NCBI GenBank assembly: GCA_903901225.1 | Contig: CAIUQE010000006.1 | Coordinates: forward strand, 79,369-115,485 | Reading direction: 5' to 3' | DNA length: 36,117 nt | Origin: Candidatus Omnitrophota bacterium | GTDB lineage: Bacteria; Omnitrophota; Gorgyraeia; Zapsychrales; Fredricksoniimonadaceae | Part shown: one piece after another, positions 7,034-15,903 of the stretch | Position numbering within the stretch: the first letter of the stretch is position 1 | Layout: every line of letters starts with the position of its first letter | Translations under genes and position numbers: made by a program | Notes under the pieces: model-generated | What the model saw: only the letters and a program-made list of their open reading frames with translations | The model's database searches: none | What the model was told of the DNA's origin: nothing

Positions 7034-8101
7034 TTATACCGGGAATTTCAGGAATTGGCGAAGCTCTTCAATATTCTTGGCATTGGCCAGCGCCATATCC
7101 AGCGTGATCTGCCCTGTTTCAACAAGTTCCTTGAGCGACCTGTCCATCGTCTTCATCCCGAACTGGGCGCCTGTTTGCATGGCGGTCGGTATCTGTTCGA
7201 TCGCCTCTTCCCGGATCATATTGCGGATAGCGGGGGTAGCGATCATGATCTCCAGGCCCAACGCCCGTCCGCGGCCGCTGGCGCGCGGCATCAGCCGCTG
7301 GGAAACAACCCCCTGCAAACACGAGGAAAGCTGCTGACGCACCTGCTGCTGCTGGTAGGGCGGGAAAACATCGATGATGCGCTCGATGGTCTGCGGCGCG
7401 TCCGGCGTATGAAGCGTCGCCAGGACCAAATGCCCTGTCTCCGCCGCTGTCAACACCGTCGATATGGTCTCAAGGTCGCGCATCTCGCCGACAACGATCA
7501 CATCAGGGTCCTGGCGCAGACAGCGCTTGAGCGCTTCGGCGAAAGAATGGGTATCCTTGAAAACTTCGCGCTGCTTGATGATCGCCTTATTGTTCGTGTG
7601 AAGGAATTCAATAGGATCCTCGATCGCCATGACGAGGCATTTCTGCTCGGAATTGATCAACTGCACCATCGCGGCCAGGGTCGTTGATTTCCCCATGCCG
7701 GTAGGACCCGTGATGAGGACAAGGCCGTTCTTCTTGCGCGCCAGCGCGGGGATCGCTGCCGGCAAATGAAGATCTTCCACGGTCGGTATAAATAAAGGGA
7801 TGCGCCGGAAAGCGGCTTCCACTGAACCGCGCTGCTGGTGCACATTGACGCGGAAACGGTCTAACCCGTCAAACGCCAGGGAAAAATCCAGTTCTTTTTC
7901 TTCCTCGAACTGAATTTGCTGGGTGTCGGAAAGGACGGCGTAGATCATGTCCTTGAGGCGAGTTTCCGTGAATACATCGTCTTTAAGTGGGGTAAGCTCC
8001 CCGTCGATGCGCAAGACCGGGGGCATATGATTGGTGAGATGCAGGTCAGAGGCATTCTGACGAGCAGCCTCAATAAGAAGTTCCCTCAGTTGCATCGCCA
8101 T
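7034..8101 (-). CDS. pilT: Type IV pilus retraction ATPase PilT
   Basis: 355 residues, typical of PilT/PilU. A PAS-like N-terminal domain (1-110) is followed by a RecA-like secretion ATPase: Walker A GPTGMGKST (132-140), Asp box AIEDPIEFLH (159-168), Walker B VIVVGEMRD (201-209) and His box HLVLATLHT (224-232). AIRNMIRE (291-298) is the PilT-specific C-terminal motif. The hexamer depolymerises type IV pili for twitching, adhesion or DNA uptake. No other pilus gene is nearby. The start at 8101 lies 7 bases after the aminotransferase stop; frame upstream of it is antisense-like and not conserved. Co-transcription with the ribosomal cluster is likely. Confidence 0.95.
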   Translation of the reverse strand: MAMQLRELLIEAARQNASDLHLTNHMPPVLRIDGELTPLKDDVFTETRLKDMIYAVLSDTQQIQFEEEKELDFSLAFDGLDRFRVNVHQQRGSVEAAFRRIPLFIPTVEDLHLPAAIPALARKKNGLVLITGPTGMGKSTTLAAMVQLINSEQKCLVMAIEDPIEFLHTNNKAIIKQREVFKDTHSFAEALKRCLRQDPDVIVVGEMRDLETISTVLTAAETGHLVLATLHTPDAPQTIERIIDVFPPYQQQQVRQQLSSCLQGVVSQRLMPRASGRGRALGLEIMIATPAIRNMIREEAIEQIPTAMQTGAQFGMKTMDRSLKELVETGQITLDMALANAKNIEELRQFLKFPV

Positions 8102-8108
8102 AAAAGGC

Positions 8109-9278
8109 TCATCTGGATCGTTCGATCCATTCCTTGATGCGGCGGATCCCTTCACGGATGCGCTCCTGGGACGTGCAGAACGTGAGTCGCAAATACCCTT
8201 CCGCGCCGAACCCGTCACCGGGTATGACCGCAACATTGACCTCATCCAGGATCTTCTTGGCGACCGTGGCGCAAGGGCCATAGGCCGAGAAATCACAGAA
8301 GAGGTAGAAAGCACCTTCAGGTTTAATATAACTGACGCCCGGAATGGCGTCAACCAGGGACATCATCAGGTCACGCCTGACTTTATATTCGTCACGCATG
8401 GCCCGCACACTATCCTCCGGGGCTTTCAGCGCGGCCAGCGCTGCTTTCTGGCTGATGGATGTGGGATTGGACGTGGAATGGTCCTGGAGGTTCTTCATGA
8501 AACCCATGACCTCGGCAGGCCCCGCCGCGTAACCGATGCGCCAACCCGTCATGGCATAAGCCTTGGACATGCCGTTGACCGTGATCGTCAGGTCATAAAT
8601 GTCCTTGCCCAGCGATGCTATCGACGTGAAAGGCTCTTCAGTATAAAGGAGCTTCTCATAAATATCATCGGAGATGACATAGACCTTGTTCTTCACGCAG
8701 ATATGGGCAATCGCTTCCAGTTCTTTCCTTGAATAAACCGAACCCGTTGGGTTTGAAGGCGAATTGAGGATAAGGAGTTTTGTGCGCGGGGTGATCGCCG
8801 CCTCAAGCTGGCGGGGCGTTACCTTAAAAGCCGCCGCGGGTGTCGTCTGGAGATATTTCGGCGTGGCACCCGCGATCTTGACCATTTCCGGATAACTGAC
8901 CCAGTACGGCGCGGGGATCAGGACCTCGTCCCCGCTGTCGCACAACACCATGACGGTATTGAAAATGGAATGCTTGGCACCGCAACCGACAACGATCTGC
9001 CCGGGCTTGTAATCAATGCCATTATCCCGCCTGAGCTTGTCGCAGATCGCCGCGCGAAGCTCTTCCGTGCCGCTGGAAGGGGTGTACTTTGTAAAGCCGC
9101 TGTTGATGGCATTGATCGCGGCTTCTTTGATATGAACAGGCGTATCAAGATCAGGTTCACCAGCGGCAAAACTGACCACGTCCACGCCCTGGGACTTGAG
9201 TTCATTGGCCCTCGCCGTGATCGCAAGCGTTGTTGAGCCAAGGACCTGCGCAATACGGGAGTTGACCTTGATGCCCAT
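8109..9278 (-). CDS. aspC: Class I (type Ib) aspartate aminotransferase-like PLP enzyme
   Basis: 389 residues, fold type I PLP aminotransferase. Visible are FAAGEPDLDTP (38-47), NSPSNPTG (172-179), SDDIYE (203-208), the Schiff-base lysine K239 in SKAYAMTGWRIGY and the C-terminal substrate-binding region LRLTFCTS. The pattern fits the type Ib aspartate/prephenate aminotransferases of Thermus and Bacillus, which make aspartate and often act on arogenate-pathway substrates; exact specificity cannot be read. It starts 2 bases after the rplQ stop and uses an AAAAGG ribosome-binding site inside the rplQ tail, so it is physically part of the alpha operon here. Confidence 0.9.
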   Translation of the reverse strand: MGIKVNSRIAQVLGSTTLAITARANELKSQGVDVVSFAAGEPDLDTPVHIKEAAINAINSGFTKYTPSSGTEELRAAICDKLRRDNGIDYKPGQIVVGCGAKHSIFNTVMVLCDSGDEVLIPAPYWVSYPEMVKIAGATPKYLQTTPAAAFKVTPRQLEAAITPRTKLLILNSPSNPTGSVYSRKELEAIAHICVKNKVYVISDDIYEKLLYTEEPFTSIASLGKDIYDLTITVNGMSKAYAMTGWRIGYAAGPAEVMGFMKNLQDHSTSNPTSISQKAALAALKAPEDSVRAMRDEYKVRRDLMMSLVDAIPGVSYIKPEGAFYLFCDFSAYGPCATVAKKILDEVNVAVIPGDGFGAEGYLRLTFCTSQERIREGIRRIKEWIERSR

Positions 9279-9280
9279 GC

Positions 9281-9763
9281 TTATGCCTTTTTAGATTTTT
9301 TCGCAGGCTCTTTCTTTGCCGGAGACTTTTTTTCCGTGACGATCACCGCGTCTTCGGCCTTCTTGCCGGAAGCTTTGGCCTCTACCTTCACGGGCTCCTT
9401 CACGATCTTCTCCGTCAACTCCAGGATCGCGCGTTCCGCGTTGTCCCCCTGGCGATTGACCGCAAGCTTGATGATGCGCGTGTAGCCGCCCTGGCGATTC
9501 GCGAATGTTGGCGCGATCTTTGTAAAAAGGTCACTGACAAGGCCATGATCGCAAAGTACCGCGAAAGCACGGCGCTTGGCCGCAAGGGTCCCCTTCTTGC
9601 CGAGGGTAATGATCTTATCGGCCAGCTTGCGCGCCTCACCCGCTTTTACTCTCGTCGTGATGATCTTCTGATTGATCAGAAGGGCCTTCACAAGGTCGCG
9701 GAGCGTTGCCGCGCGCAGTGTCTGGTTACGGCCGAATTTTTTACCGGCTACTCCGTGTCTCAT
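9281..9763 (-). CDS. rplQ: 50S ribosomal protein L17, with long basic tail
   Basis: 160 residues. The conserved L17 core spans about 1-118 (MRHGVAGKKFGRN, a LADKIITLGKKG segment, GGYTRIIKL). The remaining ~42 residues are a lineage-specific tail rich in Lys, Ala and Glu with AKKEPAKK-type repeats, likely disordered and rRNA- or surface-binding. L17 sits near the exit tunnel in the large subunit. It overlaps rpoA by 4 bases (ATGA), the usual alpha-operon end, but is followed here by metabolic genes without a terminator. Confidence 0.97.
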   Translation of the reverse strand: MRHGVAGKKFGRNQTLRAATLRDLVKALLINQKIITTRVKAGEARKLADKIITLGKKGTLAAKRRAFAVLCDHGLVSDLFTKIAPTFANRQGGYTRIIKLAVNRQGDNAERAILELTEKIVKEPVKVEAKASGKKAEDAVIVTEKKSPAKKEPAKKSKKA

Positions 9764-10758
9764 TGTTCACTCTTCTTTCTTAACTTTTTCGTGTCGATCT
9801 TCATGCCGAGGCTCAGCCCATGCGCCTTGAGCACGTCACCGATCTCCGTAAGCGATTTCTTCCCGAAATTCCGGAAATCAAGAAGTTCTTCCTCGGTCTT
9901 GCGGACAAGCTCGGAAAGGGACTTGATATTGGCTTCCTTGAGGCAGTTGGAACTGCGGACAGAGAGTTCAAGCTCCGAGATGGGCAAACGCAGCTTTTCA
10001 TAAAGCGCCTGCTCCTCGGCGGAGATCTCTTCTTCCTCTTCCTCTTCCTCGGGCAGCTGGCCATAACTGACAAAAACATCCAGGTGGCGCTGCAAAATAT
10101 TCGCCGCGTAAAGGAGCGCTTCTTTAGGATTAATACCGCCGTTAGTCCATATTTCGAGGATCAAACGATCATAATCCGTGCGCTGACCAACACGGGTGTT
10201 CTCAGAAAAGAAATTCACTTTCTGGATGGGCGTGAAGATCGAATCCACAGCGATGGTCCCGACCGCGGCGCCTTCTTTCTTGTTCTGTTCCGCCGGCACA
10301 TAACCACGGCCGCGGCTGACTTCTAGTTCAATATTGAGCTCGACATCCTGCGTCAAGGTGCAAATATGATGGGTCGGGTTAAGGACCTCGATGGTCTCAT
10401 CACAAATGATATCCTTGGCCTTGATCTCGCCTTTTTTCTGCGCCTTGATGTAAATGTTCTTGGGCGCCTTGGAATGGGAACGGACCACAAGTTCCTTGAT
10501 GTTGAGGATGAGGTCGCTCACGGTCTCCAGCATGCCGGGGACTGTCGAGAATTCATGGTCAACGCCATCGATACGGATGGATGTGACCGCGCTGCCTTCA
10601 ATGGATGAAAGAAGGATGCGCCGGAGCGAATTACCCAGCGTAACACCGTATCCACGTTCAAAAGGTTCCGCAATGAACTTGCCGTAACGGTCATTGTACG
10701 ATGCTTCATCGCATTCGAGACGCTTTGGCATCTGGAAATCACGCCATTTAACACCCAT
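9760..10758 (-). CDS. rpoA: RNA polymerase subunit alpha
   Basis: 332 residues, normal length. The N-terminal dimerisation domain (about 10-232) contains GYGVTLGNSLRRILL (36-50). A linker with eight consecutive glutamates (237-244) joins the C-terminal domain (about 255-320), where VRSSNCLKEA (267-276) and FGKKSLTEI (298-306) preserve the residues that contact UP elements and activators in E. coli (R268 and N271 correspond to R265 and N268). The start at 10758 has a GAGGAGAG ribosome-binding site. It lies between rpsD (21-base gap) and rplQ (4-base overlap), the classic alpha-operon order. Confidence 0.98.
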   Translation of the reverse strand: MGVKWRDFQMPKRLECDEASYNDRYGKFIAEPFERGYGVTLGNSLRRILLSSIEGSAVTSIRIDGVDHEFSTVPGMLETVSDLILNIKELVVRSHSKAPKNIYIKAQKKGEIKAKDIICDETIEVLNPTHHICTLTQDVELNIELEVSRGRGYVPAEQNKKEGAAVGTIAVDSIFTPIQKVNFFSENTRVGQRTDYDRLILEIWTNGGINPKEALLYAANILQRHLDVFVSYGQLPEEEEEEEEISAEEQALYEKLRLPISELELSVRSSNCLKEANIKSLSELVRKTEEELLDFRNFGKKSLTEIGDVLKAHGLSLGMKIDTKKLRKKSEQ

Positions 10759-10779
10759 GAGTTCTCTCCTCTTTAACCA

Positions 10780-11388
10780 TTATTTCGAATACAACTCAAT
10801 GATGAGCTGCTCATTCACCGGGACCGCGATCTCATCGCGCGCCGGGATACGGACAACCTTACCCTCACGCTTGTCATTATCAGCCTGAAGCCACGAAGGG
10901 ACAGCCCACCCCTCATTGAGCTCAAGGTTCTTGGTCAGGTACTTGCGCGTGGCTTCCTTGTCATTGAACGTAATAACATCACCCGCGCGGACAAGGTAAG
11001 AAGGCACATCCACCTTGCGGCCATTGACACGGACAAGCCCGTGATTGGCCATCTGGCGGCCCTGGGCGCGCGTGATCGCGAAGCCCAGGCGGTAAATGAC
11101 ATTGTCCAGGCGCGATTCCAGCATCTGCAGGAGGACCGTGCCGGTGACACCCTTGGCGCCGGTAGCCTTCAGATAATAATTACGGAACTGCTTCTCGAGC
11201 AGTCCGTAAATGCGCTTGGCTTTCTGTTTCTCACGCAACTGCAATCCGTAATTGGACAACTTGCTGCGGCGCATGCCGTGCTGCCCGGGGATCGACTCGC
11301 GCTTGTCCAGGGACCATCTTTTTTTAAGCCCCAGGTTGACTCCCTCTCGACGAGAAAGACGACAACGGGGACCGGTATAACGTGCCAT
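10780..11388 (-). CDS. rpsD: 30S ribosomal protein S4
   Basis: 202 residues. The N-terminus MARYTGPRCRLSRREG is typical, with an S4 RNA-binding domain in the middle (LESRLDNVIYRLGFA, then NHGLVRVNGRKV). Only C9 remains of the four zinc-binding cysteines, so this is the zinc-free (C-) form. S4 nucleates assembly of the 5' domain of 16S rRNA and in many bacteria represses its own operon by binding the mRNA; no pseudoknot could be confirmed here by eye. It follows rpsK by 19 bases. Confidence 0.98.
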   Translation of the reverse strand: MARYTGPRCRLSRREGVNLGLKKRWSLDKRESIPGQHGMRRSKLSNYGLQLREKQKAKRIYGLLEKQFRNYYLKATGAKGVTGTVLLQMLESRLDNVIYRLGFAITRAQGRQMANHGLVRVNGRKVDVPSYLVRAGDVITFNDKEATRKYLTKNLELNEGWAVPSWLQADNDKREGKVVRIPARDEIAVPVNEQLIIELYSK

Positions 11389-11407
11389 GATCGGAGTTCC
11401 TTTCTAA

Positions 11408-11869
11408 CTAAACTCTGCGTTTCTTCCGTGGACGACAGCCATTGTGCGGGATAGGCGTGACATCACGGATCGCGGTGACCTGGATGCCTGCCGCCTGGAT
11501 CGCGCGGATGGCGGATTCACGGCCTGAACCAGGCCCCTTCACCAGCACTTCAACGGTCTCGATGCCGAGCTCTTTCGCGCGCTTGGCCGCTTCGCCCGCC
11601 GCGATCTGAGCCGCGAACGGCGTCGATTTCTTGGAACCGGTGAAACCGCTCACGCCGGGCGTTCCCCAGACGATCGTATTGCCCTGCCTGTCGGCGATGG
11701 TGATGATGGTGTTATTGAACGTCGCCTTGATCATGACGATCCCGCTCGTGATACCCTTGAGCGAGCGCTTCTTTGCCTTGGCCTTCCTCGTCGCTGTCTT
11801 TGACGAAGCAGGCTGCTGTTGCGACGACGCGCCTTGCGCGGCGGCGGCTGGTTTGGTCTCTTTTGCCAT
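11408..11869 (-). CDS. rpsK: 30S ribosomal protein S11
   Basis: 153 residues. The core begins around residue 40 ([16 protein letters not shown]) and ends with the usual [10 protein letters not shown]. The first ~38 residues form an Ala/Gln/Ser/Lys-rich extension, longer than the short leader in E. coli S11 (129 residues). S11 lines the platform of the small subunit close to the mRNA exit. The ATG at 11869 lies 10 bases after rpsM. The extension could instead be partly untranslated if an internal start were used, but no internal methionine precedes the core until M46. Confidence 0.97.
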   Translation of the reverse strand: MAKETKPAAAAQGASSQQQPASSKTATRKAKAKKRSLKGITSGIVMIKATFNNTIITIADRQGNTIVWGTPGVSGFTGSKKSTPFAAQIAAGEAAKRAKELGIETVEVLVKGPGSGRESAIRAIQAAGIQVTAIRDVTPIPHNGCRPRKKRRV

Positions 11870-11879
11870 GCGTTACCTC

Positions 11880-12257
11880 TTATTCTGCTTTCTTCTTCAT
11901 GCCGCCCACAGTCGCCTTGCGGCCCTTGCGTGTGCGGGAATTCGTGCGGGTCCTCTGACCGCGCACGGGAAGTCCTTTGCGGTGGCGAAGGCCACGGTAA
12001 GTCCCCATGTCCATGTGCTGACGGACATTCTGCTGCACCTCACGGCGAAGGTCGCCTTCGACCACATAGTTCTTCTGAATGAACGCCGTGATCTTGGAGA
12101 TCTCCTCTTCATTGAGATCTTTCGAACGCTTGTCCGGATCGACCGCTGTCGCCTGGAGGATCTTCTTGACGCGTGTCGGGCCGATCCCGTAAATATAGAC
12201 AAGCGCCGCTTCAACACGCTTGTCCCTGGGAAGATCGATACCTAGGATTCTTGCCAT
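11880..12257 (-). CDS. rpsM: 30S ribosomal protein S13
   Basis: 125 residues, family length. [19 protein letters not shown], the helix-hairpin [13 protein letters not shown], and the basic C-terminal tail [19 protein letters not shown] followed by RTRKG are all typical. S13 contacts the P-site tRNA with its tail and forms bridges B1a/B1b to the large subunit. It sits 6 bases after rpmJ and 10 before rpsK, in the conserved infA-rpmJ-rpsM-rpsK-rpsD-rpoA order. Confidence 0.98.
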   Translation of the reverse strand: MARILGIDLPRDKRVEAALVYIYGIGPTRVKKILQATAVDPDKRSKDLNEEEISKITAFIQKNYVVEGDLRREVQQNVRQHMDMGTYRGLRHRKGLPVRGQRTRTNSRTRKGRKATVGGMKKKAE

Positions 12258-12263
12258 AGGTCC

Positions 12264-12377
12264 TTATCCTTGTCTTTGTTTATGTTTGGGATTGTCGCAA
12301 ATGACACGCACAACCCTTTCGCGCCTGATGATCTTGCACTTGTTACAGATCCGTTTTACCGACGATTTTACTTTCAT
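12264..12377 (-). CDS. rpmJ: 50S ribosomal protein L36
   Basis: A 37-residue gene that is easily missed. Its start lies 1 base after the infA stop, with AGGAAC as ribosome-binding site inside infA. It begins [15 protein letters not shown] and keeps the zinc-binding set C11, C14, C27 and H32, so this is the zinc-containing (C+) form. L36 is the smallest ribosomal protein and stabilises 23S rRNA near the GTPase-associated centre. Length, ligands and position are all canonical. Confidence 0.97.
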   Translation of the reverse strand: MKVKSSVKRICNKCKIIRRERVVRVICDNPKHKQRQG

Positions 12378-12378
12378 A

Positions 12379-12597
12379 TCATTTGTTCCTGTATGTTATT
12401 CTTCCCCGGGAAAGGTCGTACGGGGTCAATTCAACCTTTACCTTGTCGCCGGGGATGATGCGAATGAAATTCATCCTCATTTTTCCCGACACGTGGGCAA
12501 GGACCTTATGCCCGTTATCCAGAACGACGCGAAACATCGCGTTCGGCAGTGCCTCTTCAATAACCCCTTCAACTTCGATCAGATCTTCTCTGGCCAT
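12379..12597 (-). CDS. infA: Translation initiation factor IF-1
   Basis: 72 residues, an OB-fold protein that binds the A site of the 30S subunit during initiation. The sequence shows the canonical [37 protein letters not shown] and the closing [13 protein letters not shown]. It lies 4 bases after map and 1 base before rpmJ, matching the secY-adk-map-infA-rpmJ order found in Bacillus and many other bacteria. Confidence 0.98.
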   Translation of the reverse strand: MAREDLIEVEGVIEEALPNAMFRVVLDNGHKVLAHVSGKMRMNFIRIIPGDKVKVELTPYDLSRGRITYRNK

Positions 12598-12601
12598 AAC
12601 T

Positions 12602-13360
12602 TCACTCGGTAAAGATCACCGGCCCGTCCTCCGTCACAGCGATCGTATGTTCAAAATGCGCGGAAGGCTGATGATCAGCGGTGATCACAGTCCATCCGTC
12701 CTGCTGTGTTTTTGTCCGGTGCGTCCCCATATTCACCATCGGCTCGATCGCCAGCACCATCCCCGGCCTCAAAACTACACCGGTCCCGGGTCGACCGAAA
12801 TTGGGGATATCCGGATCCTCGTGCAACTTCTTGCCAATGCCATGTCCAACAAAATCGCGGACGACCGAAAAACCTTTGGCTTCGACATACGCCTGGATCG
12901 CGTGCGAAACATCGCCGAGCCTTGAGCCGCTCCTGGCCTGCGCGATCCCTTTGATCAGTGCCTGACGCGTCACATCCAGAAGTTTCTGACGACTCGCGTC
13001 AAGATCACCGAACCCGACCGTAAAGGCCATGTCGGAAAAATATTCCTGCCGGACGATGCCGATATCAACACTGACGATATCACCGCTATTGATGACCCTT
13101 CCGCCGGGTATGCCGTGCACCACTTCCTCGTTCACGGATACGCACGCGCAAGCGGGATACCCACGGTACCCCTTGAACGCGGGAACAACGCCTTCACGGC
13201 TGATAAGATCCTCGGCCATGAGGTCAATGTCCTTCGTCGTCATCCCTATCTTTAAAGAGCTTTTGATCTGTGAAACTATCCGTGCCAGAACCCTGCCAGC
13301 CTCTCGGAGCGTTACCAGCTCCTCGGGTGTCTTGATACGGATATCAAGCTTTTTTGTCAT
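12602..13360 (-). CDS. map: Methionine aminopeptidase, type I
   Basis: 252 residues of the M24 pita-bread fold, removing the initiator methionine from nascent proteins. Metal ligands are visible at D99 (VDIG), D110 (SDMAFT), H173 (GHGIG), E206 (AIEPMV) and E237 (FEHT), and the catalytic His82 in VVHGIPGG. Length is that of the short type Ia enzyme without a zinc-finger extension. It overlaps the end of adk by 17 bases and precedes infA by 4. Confidence 0.98.
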   Translation of the reverse strand: MTKKLDIRIKTPEELVTLREAGRVLARIVSQIKSSLKIGMTTKDIDLMAEDLISREGVVPAFKGYRGYPACACVSVNEEVVHGIPGGRVINSGDIVSVDIGIVRQEYFSDMAFTVGFGDLDASRQKLLDVTRQALIKGIAQARSGSRLGDVSHAIQAYVEAKGFSVVRDFVGHGIGKKLHEDPDIPNFGRPGTGVVLRPGMVLAIEPMVNMGTHRTKTQQDGWTVITADHQPSAHFEHTIAVTEDGPVIFTE

Positions 13361-14009
13361 GCCTGGCGCCCAGGATCTTCAGGAACGACGCCTTGACATG
13401 CTCAGCGCCGGCATCGGCATTGACCGTCTTGAGCTTACCCTGAGCCTTATAATGATCGATGATCGGCCGGGTGCTCTCATTATAGACCGTCATGCGCTTT
13501 TTGATCGTTTCTTCATTGTCATCCGTGCGCTGATAGATCTCACCGCCGCACTTGTCGCAAATGCCATCTTTTTTCGGAGGCATGTTCTTCAAATGATACA
13601 AAGCCCCGCACGCCCTGCAAACCCTGCGGCCCGTCAAACGCAGGAGGACAACGTCCAGCGAAGCTTCCATGTAAAGCGCAAAATCGACCGCAAGCTTGTT
13701 CTTGGCCAGGACTTTATCAAGGTCGACCGCCTGCGCCGATGTGCGGGGAAAACCGTCAAACATATAACCCTTGCCATCGCTCGCCGTGGTACTCACCTTG
13801 CCTTCGATCATGCGGGTAACGACCTCATCAGGGACAAGGCCGCCGCTTTCCACGTAACGCTTGATCTCAAGCCCGATCGCCGTGCCGCCCTTGATCTCGG
13901 CGCGAATAAGATCACCGGTCGATATATGATGAACATCAAGTTGGTCCTTGATAGCGGTCGCCAGCGTGCCTTTACCTGCCCCCGGAGCTCCCAGAAGAAC
14001 AATGATCAT
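13344..14009 (-). CDS. adk: Adenylate kinase, zinc-LID long form
   Basis: 221 residues. P-loop GAPGAGKGT (8-16), NMP-binding STGDLIR (30-36), DGFPRT (85-90) and a LID domain carrying four zinc cysteines (C131, C134, C151, C154), as in Gram-positive long-form enzymes. It converts AMP and ATP to two ADP in the cytoplasm. It overlaps secY by 4 bases and map by 17. The final RPIIDHYKAQGKL segment is the normal C-terminal helix. Confidence 0.98.
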   Translation of the reverse strand: MIIVLLGAPGAGKGTLATAIKDQLDVHHISTGDLIRAEIKGGTAIGLEIKRYVESGGLVPDEVVTRMIEGKVSTTASDGKGYMFDGFPRTSAQAVDLDKVLAKNKLAVDFALYMEASLDVVLLRLTGRRVCRACGALYHLKNMPPKKDGICDKCGGEIYQRTDDNEETIKKRMTVYNESTRPIIDHYKAQGKLKTVNADAGAEHVKASFLKILGARHDKKA

Positions 14010-15367
14010 CGTCTCCCCCTTAAATGGCCGGATTGCATGAACCCGTCATAATTATGCATCTGCAAATGGGACTCGACCTGTTTCATCGTGTCCAGCATAA
14101 CACCGACGGTGATCAGGATGCCGGTGCCGCCGAAGAATGAAGCCACCAGGTACGGGACTTTCGCCGACGCCATGATCGCGTCCGGCATGACCGCGATGCA
14201 GCAAATGAACGTTGCCCCGACCAGCGTGATGCGCGTCAATACAAAATCAAGGTAATCCGCGGTCTGTTTTCCAGGACGTACGCCCGGGACAAAACCGCCG
14301 TGTTTTTTCATATTCTCGGCAACATCCACAGGATTAAAAACGATCGCCGTATAAAAATAACAGAAGAAAATGATCAACCCGGCATACAACGTATAATAAA
14401 CCCAATGGCCTCTCGCCAGCAATGAAGCAAAACTATGGATCTGTTGCGACGGGATAAAGCTCGCGATCGTCGCGGGGAACAGGATGATCGACTGCGCAAA
14501 AATGATAGCGATGATGCCGGCCGTATCGACCTTGAGCGGGATATATGTCTGCTGCCCACCGGCGGATTTCCCCCCCACCATGCGCCGGGCATATTGCACG
14601 GGAACGCGCCGCTGCGCCTGCGTGATCAACGTCGTAGCAAGGATAACAGAAATAAGGAAGAATAGCATCATCAGAATGGTCAAGGGCTGGAGCTGTGCGG
14701 CACCCGCGGTCTTGGGATGCAAAAGGACGAATGTTTGCTCGACGGCAGCCGGCGCCGCCGACAGGATGCCCGCTGTTATGATCAGCGACATGCCATTGCC
14801 AACGCCCTGCTCCTGAATGCGTTCCCCGAGCCACATGATGATGAGCGTCCCGGTGGTAAGGGTAACGGCTGTTGTCAAACGGAATCCCCATCCGGGATTA
14901 TCCACGACCTGCAGGCCCTGAAAGGCCTGAGGGCTCTCCAACCAGAGAGCGATAAAGAAAGACTGAATTATGGCAAGCCCGACAGTGCCATAACGCGTGA
15001 ACTGGTTGATCTTCTGATAACCCGCCTGGCCTTCCTTCGATAATTTCTCAAGGGAAGGAATGACCGCGGTCAAAAGCTGCATGATGATCGAGCTGGAAAT
15101 ATACGGCATGACACCCAGCGAGAACACCGTCAATTTTTCAAGAGAACGACCGGAGAACATGTTCATGATCGTGAAAACGTTCCCGCCACCCGTCGTCGCG
15201 GCAATGCGGTCAAAAAATTTGGAGAGTTCCGCGGCGTTGATCCCCGGCGTCGGGATAAAACAACCCAGACGGTAAACAGCGATGATCCCCAGTGTGAAAA
15301 GGATCTTCTTGCGGAGATCCTCGATCTTGAAACAGGTGGCTAGGGCCTTGAAGAACTGGGAGAACAT
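14006..15367 (-). CDS. secY: Protein translocase subunit SecY
   Basis: 453 residues with about ten hydrophobic segments, the channel-forming subunit of the Sec translocon. Seen are the N-terminal RKKILFTLGIIAVYRLGCFI segment, the plug/TM2 region with GVMPYISSSIIMQLL, the cytoplasmic loop GQAGYQKINQFTRYGT, and loop C5 with a GGFVPGVRPGKQTADYL stretch used for SecA and ribosome contact. It is placed between rplO and adk, as in the spc operon, and overlaps adk by 4 bases. Confidence 0.98.
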   Translation of the reverse strand: MFSQFFKALATCFKIEDLRKKILFTLGIIAVYRLGCFIPTPGINAAELSKFFDRIAATTGGGNVFTIMNMFSGRSLEKLTVFSLGVMPYISSSIIMQLLTAVIPSLEKLSKEGQAGYQKINQFTRYGTVGLAIIQSFFIALWLESPQAFQGLQVVDNPGWGFRLTTAVTLTTGTLIIMWLGERIQEQGVGNGMSLIITAGILSAAPAAVEQTFVLLHPKTAGAAQLQPLTILMMLFFLISVILATTLITQAQRRVPVQYARRMVGGKSAGGQQTYIPLKVDTAGIIAIIFAQSIILFPATIASFIPSQQIHSFASLLARGHWVYYTLYAGLIIFFCYFYTAIVFNPVDVAENMKKHGGFVPGVRPGKQTADYLDFVLTRITLVGATFICCIAVMPDAIMASAKVPYLVASFFGGTGILITVGVMLDTMKQVESHLQMHNYDGFMQSGHLRGRR

Positions 15368-15376
15368 ATAGAGTGA

Positions 15377-15895
15377 TTAAGCCTTTTTCGCCTTCCTGGC
15401 GTCTTTGGCTTTCTGCTTGTTCTCCTGCATCTGTCGGATCTCGAGCACTTTGCCGGGTATGATGACTTCGATCTTCCCGCCGGCCTTCTTGATCTTCTCC
15501 GCCGCGTCGGCAGAAAAAGCAAAAGCCTTCACCGTCAACACCTTCTTAAGCTCGCCCCGCGAGAGTATCTTGTACGGCTTGCGACGGCTGCTAACGAGCT
15601 GAGCCGCCTTCAACTTGTCAACGTCAACAACCGTGTTCGCTTCAAAACGATTGAGCGCGTCAAGGTGGACAACCTGGTAAACAATGGGATTTAACGTATT
15701 GAACCCGACCTTGGGTATGCGGCGGATGAGCGCCATCTGGCCACCCTCGGAACCGAGAATAATACCGCGCCCTGAACGGGACCGCTGACCTTTATCACCA
15801 CGGCCTGATTGTTTTCCAAGCCCGGATGCCGGCCCGCGCCCTTTCCTGAACTTCCGCCTTCTAGAACCAACTGGAGACTTTAGCAAATGCAACAT
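15377..15895 (-). CDS. rplO: 50S ribosomal protein L15
   Basis: 172 residues, longer than the usual 145-150. The Gly/Arg-rich N-terminus (SRRRKFRKGRGPASGLGKQS, then GDKGQRSRSG) reaches into 23S rRNA. The globular part ends with FAFSADAAEKIKKAGGKIEV. A basic tail of roughly 17 residues (ENKQKAKDARKAKKA) is extra. It begins 8 bases after rpsE, so there is no room for rpmD (L30), which normally lies between them. Confidence 0.97.
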   Translation of the reverse strand: MLHLLKSPVGSRRRKFRKGRGPASGLGKQSGRGDKGQRSRSGRGIILGSEGGQMALIRRIPKVGFNTLNPIVYQVVHLDALNRFEANTVVDVDKLKAAQLVSSRRKPYKILSRGELKKVLTVKAFAFSADAAEKIKKAGGKIEVIIPGKVLEIRQMQENKQKAKDARKAKKA

Positions 15896-15903
15896 AAAGA
15901 ACC

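Noticed and set aside
8102..8353. N-terminal extension of pilT into the aminotransferase gene
   Set aside because: Extra residues are Arg/Ser-rich shadow sequence; PilT homology starts at the ATG at 8101.
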